64,000 bases of DNA from Helicobacter pylori. GTDB lineage: Bacteria; Campylobacterota; Campylobacteria; Campylobacterales; Helicobacteraceae. The notes under the pieces were generated by a model. That model saw only the letters and a program-made list of their open reading frames with translations, was not told where the DNA came from and did not search any database. The stretch is from contig NZ_LT635477.1 of NCBI RefSeq assembly GCF_900120335.1, positions 310,001 through 374,000 of the forward strand. Reading direction: 5' to 3'. Within the stretch, counting starts at the first letter, position 1. Each line of letters begins with the position of its first letter. Below are positions 1-9,296 of the stretch, piece by piece. A program made the position numbers and the translations under genes.

Positions 1-1846
1 TTGCAGGATCAGTGTTGCTGTAATTGAGCGCGATACTCATCGCATCCATGAGCTGCCTGTAAGTGACTTCATTGGGTTTAGACGCTTGAATATCAGCGGT
101 TGTGGGGTCATAAAGCGGGATTTTAACGCCATTAGGCAAACTCAAAAAAGCCCCATTAGGATCCAAATTCATTTGCACTTCTAAAAACGAACCATTCACA
201 TCGTTTAATTTCATGTTAAAAACGCTATTTTCTAAACTCCCATTAGAGACTTCACTCAGTTTAGTAGAGCCATTAGCCGCGCCATTTTGAGCGGTTTGAG
301 CGACATTGCTTTCTAATTTCGCCCCTTCTTTATTGAAGTAGGTTTTTTGGTATTCGCTCGCGTTATTAGTAGGGATACCGGCCACTTCTAGCCCTTTTTG
401 ATCCAGGGTGCTTAAGGCAAAAGAAATAGGCGATTCTTTAGAAGAATTGTCAATGATCCTCAAACGCCCGTTCGTTTCAATTTCCACATCTACTTCATTA
501 TTGAAGCGTTCTTTAATCGCGTCTTTCAAATCTTTAATCGTAGAGTTTTTCACATCTAAAAGAATGGGAATATCCAAATTAATAGGGAGGTTTGGGATTT
601 TAATAGTGCTTTCATCGCCCAAACGGCTGGCGTTGATTTTTAAAGTTTCCACCTTATCGCCAAAAATCTCGCTCAATTTAGTGTTTTTGTTGGCTAAAAC
701 ATTGTCTTTAGTCACAAACACGCTAGGGATTTCAAGCACCTTGGGATTATACATGTTAGGCACCGCTTTAACTTGACTCAAACTCCTATCCGTTACAAAC
801 GCGCTTTTGACATATTCAGTAACCCTTTTAGCGCTCGAACGCAAGGCGTCTAAATCATCAAAATCCCCATCGCTAGAAATCAAATGAAAATCCAAATTTT
901 CACTGCCGGGGGTTAGGTTTTTGATCTCAATTTGCCCCCAATTGTTCAAACTCACATCCACGACTTTATTTTGCGAAGTGTTCCCGTAAGCATGACCGAT
1001 TTTATCCAACAAATCGCTCACTTTAGTCGCGCTTTCTTGGTTTTGATAGGCTTTATCTAGTGCGAATTTTTCTTTAAAACTAGAGCCATCAGGCCTAACG
1101 CCTTGCAAATAAAAAAACTCTTTAGGATCATTAGTGGGGTCTTTATCGTTATCGCCGATGAGTTCTCGCAAGGTATCGCTGGGTTTAATAAAAACTTCTT
1201 CAGGCAATGAAGAATGTTCTAAAGCATCCATCACATCAGGATGGAGCTTGTTTTGATTGAGTAATTTAATGTTGGTGGTAATGAGCTTGTGTTTGTCTTT
1301 ATCCGCGCCTAAAAACAAATCTTGCCCGCTGATATTATAAGGCACAAGGTTATCAGAGCTAATAAGCGCGTTTAAATCTTCGCCATTGCCATGGTATTTC
1401 CCATTACTATCAATGGGAGGTCTATCCACCTTACTGCCCCCAAATAAAAATTCCCCCCCTATAGAGGTGTTAGCGACATTCATCATATGCTCTTTTAAGC
1501 GTTCTAAATCGTTAGCGATAGCGGCGCGAGAAGTCTCTGAATGCACATCGTTAGCGGATTGGATGAGTTTGGTTTTAAACGCCTCCATCGTTTTAGAAAA
1601 TTCTTGCAAGGCTTTGTCGGTATTGAGCGTTGAAGCGTAAGCGTTTTGAGCCACATCAATGCCTTGATCTAAGGTGTTTTCTTCGTATTGGAATTTTAAA
1701 TTCTGGTTGTTAATGTCGCTGTTTTGATAACCATAACGGATTTTTAGCCCTGAAGCGATCTGCGTGTTAGCGTCATTGATTTTATTTTGTAAAGCGTTTT
1801 GGTAGTGATTCATTTGGTTGTATTTTGAGCCAAAGGTAACGCGCAT
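1..1846 (-). CDS. flgL: Flagellar hook-filament junction protein FlgL (HAP3), 3' end outside window
   Basis: FlgL joins the hook to the flagellin filament and is exported by the flagellar type III apparatus. The reading frame runs open from ATG at 1846 to the window edge, about 615 codons. The N-terminus (MRVTFGSKYNQMNHYQ, then NKINDANTQIASGLKI and a YENTLDQGI-like stretch) is the conserved flagellin/HAP3 N-terminal helix. H. pylori FlgL is unusually long (about 828 residues from memory), so roughly the last quarter is missing here. AAGGAT lies just upstream of the ATG, and a sigma-54 type promoter sits about 30 bp further up. There is no signal peptide, as expected for type III export. Confidence 0.93.
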   Translation of the reverse strand, partial: MRVTFGSKYNQMNHYQNALQNKINDANTQIASGLKIRYGYQNSDINNQNLKFQYEENTLDQGIDVAQNAYASTLNTDKALQEFSKTMEAFKTKLIQSANDVHSETSRAAIANDLERLKEHMMNVANTSIGGEFLFGGSKVDRPPIDSNGKYHGNGEDLNALISSDNLVPYNISGQDLFLGADKDKHKLITTNIKLLNQNKLHPDVMDALEHSSLPEEVFIKPSDTLRELIGDNDKDPTNDPKEFFYLQGVRPDGSSFKEKFALDKAYQNQESATKVSDLLDKIGHAYGNTSQNKVVDVSLNNWGQIEIKNLTPGSENLDFHLISSDGDFDDLDALRSSAKRVTEYVKSAFVTDRSLSQVKAVPNMYNPKVLEIPSVFVTKDNVLANKNTKLSEIFGDKVETLKINASRLGDESTIKIPNLPINLDIPILLDVKNSTIKDLKDAIKERFNNEVDVEIETNGRLRIIDNSSKESPISFALSTLDQKGLEVAGIPTNNASEYQKTYFNKEGAKLESNVAQTAQNGAANGSTKLSEVSNGSLENSVFNMKLNDVNGSFLEVQMNLDPNGAFLSLPNGVKIPLYDPTTADIQASKPNEVTYRQLMDAMSIALNYSNTDPA

Positions 1847-1876
1847 GATCAAATCCTTATTGGTTTTTTAATAAAC

Positions 1877-1893
1877 AAGCTAAAAGTATTCCA
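1877..1893 (-). promoter_or_regulatory. Sigma-54 (RpoN) promoter for flgL
   Basis: Read on the minus strand the site is TGGAATACTTTTAGCTT: GG and GC are separated by exactly 10 bases, the -24/-12 geometry of RpoN promoters. It lies about 30 bp upstream of the flgL start. Established knowledge: hook and hook-junction genes of H. pylori, flgL among them, belong to the RpoN/FlgR class, so the site and the gene agree. The first half-site differs slightly from the TGGAAC ideal. Confidence 0.75.
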
Positions 1894-2038
1894 AAATAAG
1901 CTTAATAACAATTGTGAGTGGTTTGAGTGGGGCAATGCGGAGGAATAATGGCGGGTTAAATGGGGTGTTTTTGAGTAAAAAAATTCTTTTAATATGAATT
2001 TAAACTCAATTTAAAGTTAAATTTTAGCAAATACTCAC

Positions 2039-2044
2039 TATAAT
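2039..2044 (+). promoter_or_regulatory. -10 box (TATAAT) for rplU-rpmA
   Basis: A perfect TATAAT lies 45 bp upstream of the rplU ATG in a very AT-rich leader. H. pylori sigma-80 promoters usually have a good -10 and a periodic AT-rich upstream region rather than a clear -35, and this fits. AAGGAA just before the ATG is the ribosome binding site. Confidence 0.6.
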
Positions 2045-2088
2045 AAGCACTTATTTTAAAAAGAGCGTTCAATTTTTAAGGAATAGAA

Positions 2089-2403
2089 ATGTCATACGCA
2101 ATATTCAAGCATGGCGGTAAGCAATATAAAGTCGTTGAAGGCGATATTGTTTTATTGGATAAAATGAATAAAGAGCCTAAGGCTTTAGTGGAATTAGTGG
2201 AAGTGTTAGCCGTATCTAAAGAGGGCAAACTCTCTTGTGGGAAACCCTTTGTGAATGGGGCTAAAATTGAAGCGGAAGTGATCAATGAAGGGCGCGGCAA
2301 AAAAGTCATCACTTTCAAAAAACGCCGCCGAAAAGACAGCAAAACCAAGCGTGGTTTTAGAAGAGATTTCACTCGTGTGAGAATCACTAAAATTGTAGCA
2401 TAA
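2089..2403 (+). CDS. rplU: 50S ribosomal protein L21
   Basis: A structural component of the large ribosomal subunit that binds 23S rRNA. The 104-residue product is the usual L21 size. It begins [15 protein letters not shown], the L21 family opening, and ends in the basic [19 protein letters not shown] region typical of L21. A ribosome binding site (AAGGAA) precedes the ATG and a TATAAT box lies 45 bp upstream. It is followed after 14 bp by rpmA, the conserved L21-L27 pair, with dpp and obgE further downstream. Confidence 0.97.
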   Translation: MSYAIFKHGGKQYKVVEGDIVLLDKMNKEPKALVELVEVLAVSKEGKLSCGKPFVNGAKIEAEVINEGRGKKVITFKKRRRKDSKTKRGFRRDFTRVRITKIVA

Positions 2404-2417
2404 AGGAGTATTAAACA

Positions 2418-2684
2418 ATGGCACACAAGAAAGGTCAAGGGAGTACGCAGAATAACAGAGATTCTGCAGGAAGACGCTTAGGCGTGAAAAAATTTGGCTC
2501 AGAATTTGTGAGAGCAGGGAATATTGTCGTACGCCAAAGAGGCACTAAAATCCATCCCGGTAATAATGTGGGCATGGGGAAAGACCATACCTTATACGCG
2601 CTCATAGATGGCGTTGTGAAGTTTGAGCATAAAGACAGAAGCCGCAAAAAAGTTTCTGTAATTAGTGGGAATTTTGGGGAGTAG
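2418..2684 (+). CDS. rpmA: 50S ribosomal protein L27
   Basis: A large-subunit protein whose N-terminal tail reaches the peptidyl transferase centre. The 88 residues begin [27 protein letters not shown], the L27 signature, with [20 protein letters not shown] in the middle. AAGGAG lies 13 bp upstream of the ATG. It forms a two-gene unit with rplU. The N-terminus is mature-like, with no cleavable extension of the kind seen in Firmicutes. Confidence 0.97.
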   Translation: MAHKKGQGSTQNNRDSAGRRLGVKKFGSEFVRAGNIVVRQRGTKIHPGNNVGMGKDHTLYALIDGVVKFEHKDRSRKKVSVISGNFGE

Positions 2685-2687
2685 GGT

Positions 2688-2701
2688 AACCTTTAAAGGT
2701 T
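2688..2701. other. 14-bp perfect palindrome after rpmA
   Basis: AACCTTTAAAGGTT is a perfect palindrome starting 3 bp after the rpmA stop. A second, weaker hairpin (GGTGTTT pairing with AAACACC) follows at about 2716-2742. Neither is followed by a convincing T-run, so a factor-independent terminator is only possible. It may instead be a 3'-end stabilising structure for the ribosomal protein mRNA. Confidence 0.35.
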
Positions 2702-2752
2702 AATTAAACCTTTGGGTGTTTGTTAAACGCCTATAAACACCATAAAATATTT

Positions 2753-2758
2753 ATAATT
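2753..2758 (+). promoter_or_regulatory. -10 box (TATAAT) for the dpp operon
   Basis: TATAAT lies 45 bp upstream of the dppA ATG in an AT-rich tract between rpmA and dppA. It suggests dppABCDF has its own promoter rather than relying on read-through from rplU-rpmA. Confidence 0.5.
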
Positions 2759-2802
2759 TAGATCTCTACTCTTTGTAGAATATGTGTTGTGGAGACTAGT
2801 TT

Positions 2803-4449
2803 ATGAATAGCGTTTTTATCAAGGGTTTATCCCTTTCTGTTTTATTATTGTTTGGGGTTTTTTTAAAAGCTTCAGAAAACGCCACTCTTAATCCATCTAA
2901 AGAAAATGTTTCTGTTGAAGAACAAAAGCGTTTTGGAGGCGTTTTAGTTTTTGCAAGAGGCGCTGATGGCTCGAGCATGGATCCGGCCTTAGTAACTGAT
3001 GGCGAAAGCTATGTGGCGACGGGCAATATTTATGACACGCTCGTGCAATTCAAATACGGCACGACAGAAGTTGAACCAGCGTTAGCGACGAGTTGGGAAA
3101 TATCCCCAGATGGTCTTGTATATACCTTTCATTTACGCAAAGGGGTTTATTTCCACCAAACGAAGTATTGGAATAAAAAAGTAGAGTTTAGCGCTAAAGA
3201 CGTGCTGTTTTCGTTTGAACGCCAAATGGATAAGGCTAAACGATACTATAGCCCGGGGGCTAAAAACTATAAGTATTGGGAAGGCATGGGCATGTCTCAT
3301 ATTATTAAGAGCATTGAAGCTTTAGATGACTATACCATTAGATTCACGCTTAATGGGCCAGAAGCCCCGTTTTTAGCGAATTTGGGCATGGACTTTTTGA
3401 GTATTTTGAGTAAGGATTACGCTGATTACTTGGCTCAAAATAATAAAAAAGACGAGTTGGCTAAAAAACCTATTGGGACAGGGCCTTTCAAATTCTTTTT
3501 GTGGAATAAAGATGAAAAAATCATCCTTTTAAAAAATCAAGATTATTGGGGGCCTAAAGCTTATTTGGATAAGGTGGTGGTGCGCACCATTCCTAATTCT
3601 TCCACTCGTGCTTTAGCGTTAAGAACCGGCGAAATCATGCTCATGACTGGGCCTAATCTCAATGAAGTGGAGCAATTAGAAAAACTTCCTAATATCGTGG
3701 TGGATAGAAGCCCTGGGTTAATTGCCAATTGGCTTTCATTGAACACGCAAAAAAAGTATTTTAACAACCCTTTGGTGCGTTTGGCTATCAATCATGCCAT
3801 CAATGTTGATGATTATATTAAGGTGATTTATGAAGGCTTTGCCCAAAAAATGGTCAATCCTTTCCCGCCCACCATATGGGGTTATAACTATAATATCAAA
3901 CCCTATGAATACGATTTGAAAAAGGCTAAAGAGTTACTGAAAGAAGCGGGGTATCCTAACGGCTTTAAAACCACTATTTTTACCACTTCCACTCGTAACC
4001 CAAAAGGAGCGGTGTTCATACAAGCGAGCCTGGCTAAAATTGGCATTGATGTGAAAATTGAAGTGTATGAGTGGGGGGCTTATTTGAAAAGAACGGGATT
4101 AGGCGAGCATGAAATGGCGTTTGCAGGCTGGATGGCAGACATTGCGGATCCGGATAATTTCTTATACACCTTATGGAGCAAGCAAGCCGCTTCAGCCATA
4201 CCCACTCAAAATGGTTCCTTTTATAAGAGCGACGCCTTTTCCGATCTGCTCATAAAGGCTAAACGGGTTTCGGATCAAAAAGAGAGGGAAGCCCTTTATT
4301 TAAAGGCTCAAGAAATTATCCATAAAGACGTGCCCTATGTGCCTTTAGCTTATCCTTATTCAGTGGTGCCGCACTTGTCTAAAGTCAAAGGCTATAAAAC
4401 GACCGGAGTGAGCGTGAATCGCTTCTTTAAGGTGTATTTAGAAAAATAA
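2803..4449 (+). CDS. dppA: Dipeptide ABC transporter, periplasmic binding protein DppA
   Basis: The solute-binding component that captures di- or oligopeptides in the periplasm and delivers them to DppBC. The 548-residue product has an N-terminal signal peptide (about residues 1-23, hydrophobic SVLLLFGVFL core then KASEN). It shows the family 5 binding protein pattern: LATSWEISPDGLVYTFHLRKGVYFH near the N-terminus, FSAKDVLFSFER, and KKPIGTGPFKF around residue 225. It starts a five-gene operon with dppB, 10 bp downstream. In H. pylori, which uses amino acids and peptides as main carbon and nitrogen sources, this is an important importer. Confidence 0.93.
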   Translation: MNSVFIKGLSLSVLLLFGVFLKASENATLNPSKENVSVEEQKRFGGVLVFARGADGSSMDPALVTDGESYVATGNIYDTLVQFKYGTTEVEPALATSWEISPDGLVYTFHLRKGVYFHQTKYWNKKVEFSAKDVLFSFERQMDKAKRYYSPGAKNYKYWEGMGMSHIIKSIEALDDYTIRFTLNGPEAPFLANLGMDFLSILSKDYADYLAQNNKKDELAKKPIGTGPFKFFLWNKDEKIILLKNQDYWGPKAYLDKVVVRTIPNSSTRALALRTGEIMLMTGPNLNEVEQLEKLPNIVVDRSPGLIANWLSLNTQKKYFNNPLVRLAINHAINVDDYIKVIYEGFAQKMVNPFPPTIWGYNYNIKPYEYDLKKAKELLKEAGYPNGFKTTIFTTSTRNPKGAVFIQASLAKIGIDVKIEVYEWGAYLKRTGLGEHEMAFAGWMADIADPDNFLYTLWSKQAASAIPTQNGSFYKSDAFSDLLIKAKRVSDQKEREALYLKAQEIIHKDVPYVPLAYPYSVVPHLSKVKGYKTTGVSVNRFFKVYLEK

Positions 4450-4459
4450 AAGAGGTTGT

Positions 4460-5464
4460 ATGCTGAGTTTTATCATTAAGCGTATTTTGTGGGCGATCCC
4501 CACGCTGTTTGGAGTGAGCATTATCGTGTTTATGATGGTGCATTTAGTGCCAGGAGATCCGGCGTTAGTGATTTTAGGCGAAAAGGCCAATCAAGCCGCT
4601 ATTGACGCTTTAAGGGAGCAATTTGGCTTGAATAAGCCCTTGATAGAGCAGTATTTTTTCTTTATCAATAACGTGTTGCATGGCAATTTTGGCACTTCTA
4701 TCATGACTGGTGAGCCTGTGATGCATGAGTTTTGGCAACGCTTCCCGGCTACGGTGGAATTGGCTTTGATCGCTTTGTTTATGGCTCTTGTTTTGGGTAT
4801 TAGCGTTGGCGTGTTAGCTGCGATCAAACGCTATAGCGTGTTTGATTATTCTAGCATGACTTTCGCTTTAGCCGGGATTTCTATGCCCGTGTTTTGGCTA
4901 GGGCTCATGCTGATTTATATCTTTAGCGTGCAATTGGGGTGGTTGCCTGTTTTTGGGCGTTTGAGCGATGTGTATTACTTAGATGGCCCTACAGGTCTTT
5001 ATTTGATAGACAGCCTGATCGCAGGAGATTATGGGGCGTTTGTGGATACGATTAGGCACTTGATTTTGCCTAGCATTGTGTTAGCCACGGTTTCTACCGC
5101 TGTTATTGCCAGGATGACTCGCGCAAGCATGGCAGAAGTGTCTAAAGAAGATTACGTGCGCACCGCTAAAGCTAAGGGGTGCAGCTCCTTTAGGGTGATT
5201 TTTGTGCACACTTTGCGTAACGCCTTAATCCCTGTAACGACTATCGCAGGCTTGATGTTGGCCGGGCTTTTAGGGGGGAGCATGATAACTGAAACGGTTT
5301 TCTCATGGCCTGGGATTGGCAAGTGGATCGTCAATGCGCTCAACCAGCGCGATTTCCCCATTATCCAGTCCATGTCTTTGATTATTGCCATGATGTATAT
5401 TGGGGCTAACCTTTTAGTAGATGTTTTATACGCTTTTATTGATCCTAGAATAAGGTTGTCATAA
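4460..5464 (+). CDS. dppB: Dipeptide ABC transporter permease DppB
   Basis: An inner membrane permease of the dipeptide importer. The 334 residues have the binding-protein-dependent transport fold with six hydrophobic segments. The opening MLSFIIKRILWAIPTLFGVSIIVF and VHLVPGDPA are DppB/OppB hallmarks. The EAA loop lies at about residue 225-250 (KEDYVRTAKAKGCSSFRVIF), where it contacts the ATPases. The gene ends by overlapping dppC by one base (TAATG), indicating translational coupling. Confidence 0.95.
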   Translation: MLSFIIKRILWAIPTLFGVSIIVFMMVHLVPGDPALVILGEKANQAAIDALREQFGLNKPLIEQYFFFINNVLHGNFGTSIMTGEPVMHEFWQRFPATVELALIALFMALVLGISVGVLAAIKRYSVFDYSSMTFALAGISMPVFWLGLMLIYIFSVQLGWLPVFGRLSDVYYLDGPTGLYLIDSLIAGDYGAFVDTIRHLILPSIVLATVSTAVIARMTRASMAEVSKEDYVRTAKAKGCSSFRVIFVHTLRNALIPVTTIAGLMLAGLLGGSMITETVFSWPGIGKWIVNALNQRDFPIIQSMSLIIAMMYIGANLLVDVLYAFIDPRIRLS

Positions 5465-6321
5465 TGGAGTCTTTTAGAGAATTTATCCAACAATTCAAAA
5501 AAAATAAGGCGGCGGTCGTTGGGGCATGGATTGTGCTTTTATTGGTGGTTTGTGCTGTTTTTGCGCCCCTTTTAGCCCCTTATGATCCTTATGTGCAAAA
5601 CGCGCAAGATCGCCTTTTAAAACCTATATGGGAGCATGGGGGGAATGCTAAATACCTTTTAGGCACCGATGATTTGGGGCGCGATATTTTGAGCCGCTTG
5701 ATCTATGGGGCTAGGATTTCTTTAACCATAGGGATTGTGTCTATGGGGATTGCGGTCTTTTTTGGCACGATACTAGGGCTGATAGCGGGGTATTTTGGGG
5801 GGAAAACGGATGCGGTTATCATGCGTATCATGGACATCATGTTCGCTTTGCCCTCTATCTTATTGATCGTGATTGTGGTCGCGGTGTTAGGGCCCTCACT
5901 CACTAACGCCATGCTCGCTATTGGGTTTGTAGGGATCCCTGGGTTTGCACGATTGGTGCGCAGTTCTGTGTTAAGCGAAAAAGAAAAAGAATACGTGATC
6001 GCTTCTAAAATCAATGGCTCTTCGCACCTTCGTTTGATGTGTAAGGTGATTTTTCCTAATTGCATTATCCCTTTGATCGTGCAAGTTACAATGGGGTTTG
6101 CTTCCACGGTTTTAGAAGCGGCCGCGCTGAGCTTTTTAGGTCTTGGGGCGCAACCTCCAAAGCCTGAATGGGGGGCGATGCTGATGAATTCCATGCAATA
6201 CATCGCTACCGCTCCGTGGATGCTTGTTTTCCCTGGGGTGATGATTTTTTTAACGGTCATGAGTTTTAATCTGGTAGGCGATGGCATCATGGACGCTTTA
6301 GATCCTAAACGCGCCTCTTAA
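5464..6321 (+). CDS. dppC: Dipeptide ABC transporter permease DppC
   Basis: The second permease of the importer, pairing with DppB. The 285 residues have an N-terminal FREFIQQFKKNKAAVVG segment, the DppC-specific LAPYDPYVQN region and the LLGTDDLGRDILSRLIYGARISL motif. The EAA-type loop KEKEYVIASKINGSS lies near residue 180. It is translationally coupled to dppB and followed 11 bp later by the ATPase gene dppD. Confidence 0.95.
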   Translation: MESFREFIQQFKKNKAAVVGAWIVLLLVVCAVFAPLLAPYDPYVQNAQDRLLKPIWEHGGNAKYLLGTDDLGRDILSRLIYGARISLTIGIVSMGIAVFFGTILGLIAGYFGGKTDAVIMRIMDIMFALPSILLIVIVVAVLGPSLTNAMLAIGFVGIPGFARLVRSSVLSEKEKEYVIASKINGSSHLRLMCKVIFPNCIIPLIVQVTMGFASTVLEAAALSFLGLGAQPPKPEWGAMLMNSMQYIATAPWMLVFPGVMIFLTVMSFNLVGDGIMDALDPKRAS

Positions 6322-6332
6322 AAGGAGCTTGC

Positions 6333-7196
6333 ATGATTTTAGAAGTTAAAGATCTAAAAACTTATTTTTTCACCGATAAGGGCGTGAATAAAGCGGTGGA
6401 TGGCGTGAGTTTTGGCTTGAAAAAGTCTCAAACGCTCTGCATTGTAGGGGAGAGCGGGAGCGGGAAGAGTATCACTTCGCTTTCTATTTTAGGGTTGATT
6501 GAAAAGCCCGGGAAAATTGTAGGGGGGAGCATTCAATTTTTAGGGCAGGATTTGTTGCAACTCAAAGAAAAGCAGATGCAAAAAGAAATCAGGGGCAAGA
6601 AAATTGGCATGATCTTTCAAGAGCCTATGACGAGCCTAAACCCTTCCTACACGGTGGGGTTTCAAATCAATGAAGTGCTAAAAATCCACCACCCAAGCCT
6701 TAATAAAAAAGAACGCTTAGAAAGGGTGGTCTATGAATTAGAGCGCGTGGGCATTCCCCATGCCGGGGATAAATACCATGAATACCCTTTCAATCTCAGC
6801 GGAGGGCAGCGCCAAAGGGTGATGATCGCTATGGCTATGGTGTGTGAGCCTGAAATCTTGATCGCTGATGAGCCGACGACGGCGTTAGATGTAACCATTC
6901 AAGCGCAAATCTTGGAATTGATGAAAGAATTGCAACAAAAAAAAGGCACTTCTATTTTGTTTATCACCCATGATTTAGGCGTGGTGGCGCAAATCGCTGA
7001 TGAAGTGGTGGTGATGTATAAAGGGCATGTGGTGGAGCAAGCGAGCGCCAAAGAGCTTTTTGCTGACCCAAGACACCCCTATACCAAAGCTCTTTTAAAT
7101 GCGATCCCTAAACCGGGCAAAGAATACCGCAAAAAACGCTTAGAAACCGTGGATGAAAATGTGGATTATTTGAGTTTTCAAAAGGAGTTACGATGA
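6333..7196 (+). CDS. dppD: Dipeptide ABC transporter ATPase DppD
   Basis: A cytoplasmic ATPase subunit. Walker A GESGSGKS is near residue 38, the Q-loop lies in FQEPMTSLNP, the signature is NLSGGQRQR, Walker B ILIADEPTTALD and the H-loop FITHDLG. The C-terminal HPYTKALLNAIP segment is the oligopeptide-transporter extension. At 287 residues it is shorter than the roughly 325-residue E. coli DppD and lacks the usual cysteine-rich C-terminal region. It overlaps dppF by 4 bases (ATGA). Confidence 0.94.
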   Translation: MILEVKDLKTYFFTDKGVNKAVDGVSFGLKKSQTLCIVGESGSGKSITSLSILGLIEKPGKIVGGSIQFLGQDLLQLKEKQMQKEIRGKKIGMIFQEPMTSLNPSYTVGFQINEVLKIHHPSLNKKERLERVVYELERVGIPHAGDKYHEYPFNLSGGQRQRVMIAMAMVCEPEILIADEPTTALDVTIQAQILELMKELQQKKGTSILFITHDLGVVAQIADEVVVMYKGHVVEQASAKELFADPRHPYTKALLNAIPKPGKEYRKKRLETVDENVDYLSFQKELR

Positions 7197-7999
7197 AGCT
7201 CTTAGAAGTTAAAGAATTGAAAAAAACCTATGCGATAGACAGGGGGTTATTCAAGCCTAAAAGAGTGATCCATGCGCTCAATGGGATCAGTTTTGAAGTG
7301 GAACAAAATGAAGTTTTAAGCATCGTGGGGGAGAGCGGTTGTGGGAAAAGCACGACAGCCAAAATTTTAGCCGGGATTGAAAGGCAAGATAGCGGGGCGA
7401 TTTATTTCAATGGCAAGCGCCATTTGCATTTTAGCAAACAGGATTGGTTTGATTACCGCAAAAAGGTGCAAATGATTTTCCAAGACCCTTATTCTAGCCT
7501 GAACCCAAGGTGGAAAGTGGGCGAGATCATCGCTGAACCCTTGCTGTTAAATTCTCATTTTTCAAAAAAAGAAATCAAAACAAAAGTGCTAGAGATCATG
7601 CAAAAGGTGGGCTTGAAATTAGAATGGATCGATCGTTACCCTCACCAATTTTCAGGCGGTCAAAGGCAACGAATCGGCATTGCTAGGGCGCTCATTTTGC
7701 ATCCTAGCGTGGTGATTTGCGATGAGCCTGTGTCTGCGTTAGACGTGTCCATTCAAGCGCAAGTGTTGAATTTGCTCTTGGATTTGCAAAAAGAAATGGG
7801 GCTGACTTATATTTTTATCAGCCATGATTTAGGGGTGGTGGAGCATATAAGCGATAAAATCATCGTAATGAATCAAGGGCAAATCGTAGAAACGGGGGAT
7901 GTGGATAGCGTGATAAGCGCTCCAAAGCACCCTTATACGCAGAAATTACTCAATGCGGTGCCGCATTTGGAAAAATCCATGCAAAGATTTGCTGAATAA
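7193..7999 (+). CDS. dppF: Dipeptide ABC transporter ATPase DppF
   Basis: The second ATPase, which forms a heterodimer with DppD. Walker A GESGCGKST is at about residues 44-52; FQDPYSSLNPRWKVGEII, signature QFSGGQRQR, Walker B VVICDEPVSALD and FISHDLG follow. At 268 residues it has a C-terminal HPYTQKLLNAVPH tail. It is the last gene of the dpp operon. obgE starts only 20 bp downstream, so read-through into obgE is likely. Confidence 0.94.
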   Translation: MKLLEVKELKKTYAIDRGLFKPKRVIHALNGISFEVEQNEVLSIVGESGCGKSTTAKILAGIERQDSGAIYFNGKRHLHFSKQDWFDYRKKVQMIFQDPYSSLNPRWKVGEIIAEPLLLNSHFSKKEIKTKVLEIMQKVGLKLEWIDRYPHQFSGGQRQRIGIARALILHPSVVICDEPVSALDVSIQAQVLNLLLDLQKEMGLTYIFISHDLGVVEHISDKIIVMNQGQIVETGDVDSVISAPKHPYTQKLLNAVPHLEKSMQRFAE

Positions 8000-8018
8000 A
8001 AGAAAGGGTATTTAAGCT

Positions 8019-9101
8019 GTGTTTGTAGATAGTGTGGAAATCATCATCGCTTCGGGTAAGGGGGGGCCTGGAATGGTGAGTTTTAGGCGAGAAAAATTTG
8101 TCATCAAAGGAGGCCCTGACGGAGGCGATGGAGGCGATGGAGGCGATGTGTATTTTGAAGTGGATAACAATACCGACACTTTAGCGAGTTTTAGAGGCAC
8201 TAAACACCATAAGGCTAAAAACGGGGCTCCAGGAGGCACACGGAATTGCGCAGGCAAAAAGGGCGAAGACAAGATCATTGTCGTGCCGCCAGGAACGCAG
8301 GTTTTTGTAGGTGACAAGTTGTGGCTTGATTTGATCACGCCTAAAGAAAGGGTGTTAGCCTTAAAAGGAGGCAAGGGGGGGTTAGGGAATGTGCATTTTA
8401 AAAGCGCGACTAAACAGCAACCCACTTACGCGCAAAAAGGCTTGGAGGGGGTTGAAAAATGCGTGCGTTTGGAATTAAAGCTCATCGCTGATATAGGGTT
8501 AGTGGGCTTCCCTAATGCGGGTAAATCCACGCTCATTTCCACCATCTCTAACGCTAAGCCTAAAATCGCTAACTATGAATTTACGACTCTAGTGCCTAAC
8601 TTAGGGGTTGTGAGCGTGGATGAAAAAAGCGAATTTTTAATGGCGGATATTCCTGGCATTATTGAAGGGGCTAGCGAGGGAAAAGGCTTAGGGATTAGCT
8701 TTTTAAAGCACATTGAACGCACCAAAGTTTTAGCCTTTGTTTTAGACGCTTCTAGGTTGGATTTGGGTATTAAAGAGCAATACAAACGCTTGAGATTGGA
8801 GTTAGAGAAATTTTCACCCACTCTGGCCAACAAGCCTTTTGGGGTGTTGCTCAATAAATGCGATGTTGTAGAAAACATTGATGAGATGACTAAGGATTTT
8901 TGCGCCTTTTTAAACTTAGGAGCGCAAAAATTAAACGCGTTTGATTTAGAGCCGTATTTAGGGTTTTTGCACCCCAATTTAACTAGCGATTTTGAAAACA
9001 ACCCCAATGAACAATCAGCGCTCTTTGTCTTGCCCCTTTCAGCAGTTAGCACTCTTAACACGCATGCGCTTAAATTTGTGTTGTTGAAAGCGTTACAATG
9101 A
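8019..9101 (+). CDS. obgE: Ribosome-assembly GTPase Obg/CgtA
   Basis: An essential GTPase that binds the large ribosomal subunit and links ribosome assembly with stress and growth. 360 residues from a GTG start preceded by GAAAGGGT. The N-terminal Obg fold is glycine-rich, including a run of [10 protein letters not shown]-type repeats (three 9-bp DNA units at 8121-8147). The G domain begins near residue 156: GFPNAGKST (G1), TTLVPNLG (G2), DIPGII (G3), NKCD (G4). There is no extended C-terminal OCT domain. It is probably co-transcribed from dpp. Confidence 0.96.
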   Translation: MFVDSVEIIIASGKGGPGMVSFRREKFVIKGGPDGGDGGDGGDVYFEVDNNTDTLASFRGTKHHKAKNGAPGGTRNCAGKKGEDKIIVVPPGTQVFVGDKLWLDLITPKERVLALKGGKGGLGNVHFKSATKQQPTYAQKGLEGVEKCVRLELKLIADIGLVGFPNAGKSTLISTISNAKPKIANYEFTTLVPNLGVVSVDEKSEFLMADIPGIIEGASEGKGLGISFLKHIERTKVLAFVLDASRLDLGIKEQYKRLRLELEKFSPTLANKPFGVLLNKCDVVENIDEMTKDFCAFLNLGAQKLNAFDLEPYLGFLHPNLTSDFENNPNEQSALFVLPLSAVSTLNTHALKFVLLKALQ

Positions 9102-9246
9102 AGCCCTGTTGTATTTGAAAATAGTTTAATCAAGCTAGATACACTCCCCTAAATTATAGCGTGTGGGGTGGGGATTATAGAGGGTGTTTCATAAGATGCG
9201 CAAAGACACACGCATAATGTAATGGCGTGAAATTTCTGTTGTTAAA

Positions 9247-9272
9247 AGCGTTGCCATAAAACGCTATTTTTT
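9247..9272 (+). terminator. Probable intrinsic terminator between obgE and the lyase-like gene
   Basis: A 6-bp stem AGCGTT/AACGCT with a short loop is followed directly by A and six T. It lies about 145 bp after the obgE stop and 25 bp before the next start codon. It would isolate the downstream gene from obgE transcription, or act as an attenuator for it. Confidence 0.45.
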
Positions 9273-9296
9273 AATCAATTCAAGCAAAGGCGAGAG

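Noticed and set aside
2076-2438. Minus-strand 120-residue ORF over rplU
   Set aside because: Fully antisense to the unmistakable L21 gene and to the start of rpmA.
5703-6290. Minus-strand ORF of 195 residues
   Set aside because: Lies entirely within dppC on the opposite strand; composition is typical of a shadow frame and dppC is unmistakable.
8121-8147. Three 9-bp tandem repeats (GGAGGCGAT)
   Set aside because: Encodes the glycine-rich [10 protein letters not shown] stretch of the Obg fold, a conserved protein feature and not evidence for a variable repeat locus.
8573-9133. Minus-strand ORF of 186 residues
   Set aside because: Opposite strand of the obgE G domain and its 3' end; no family features and no ribosome binding site.
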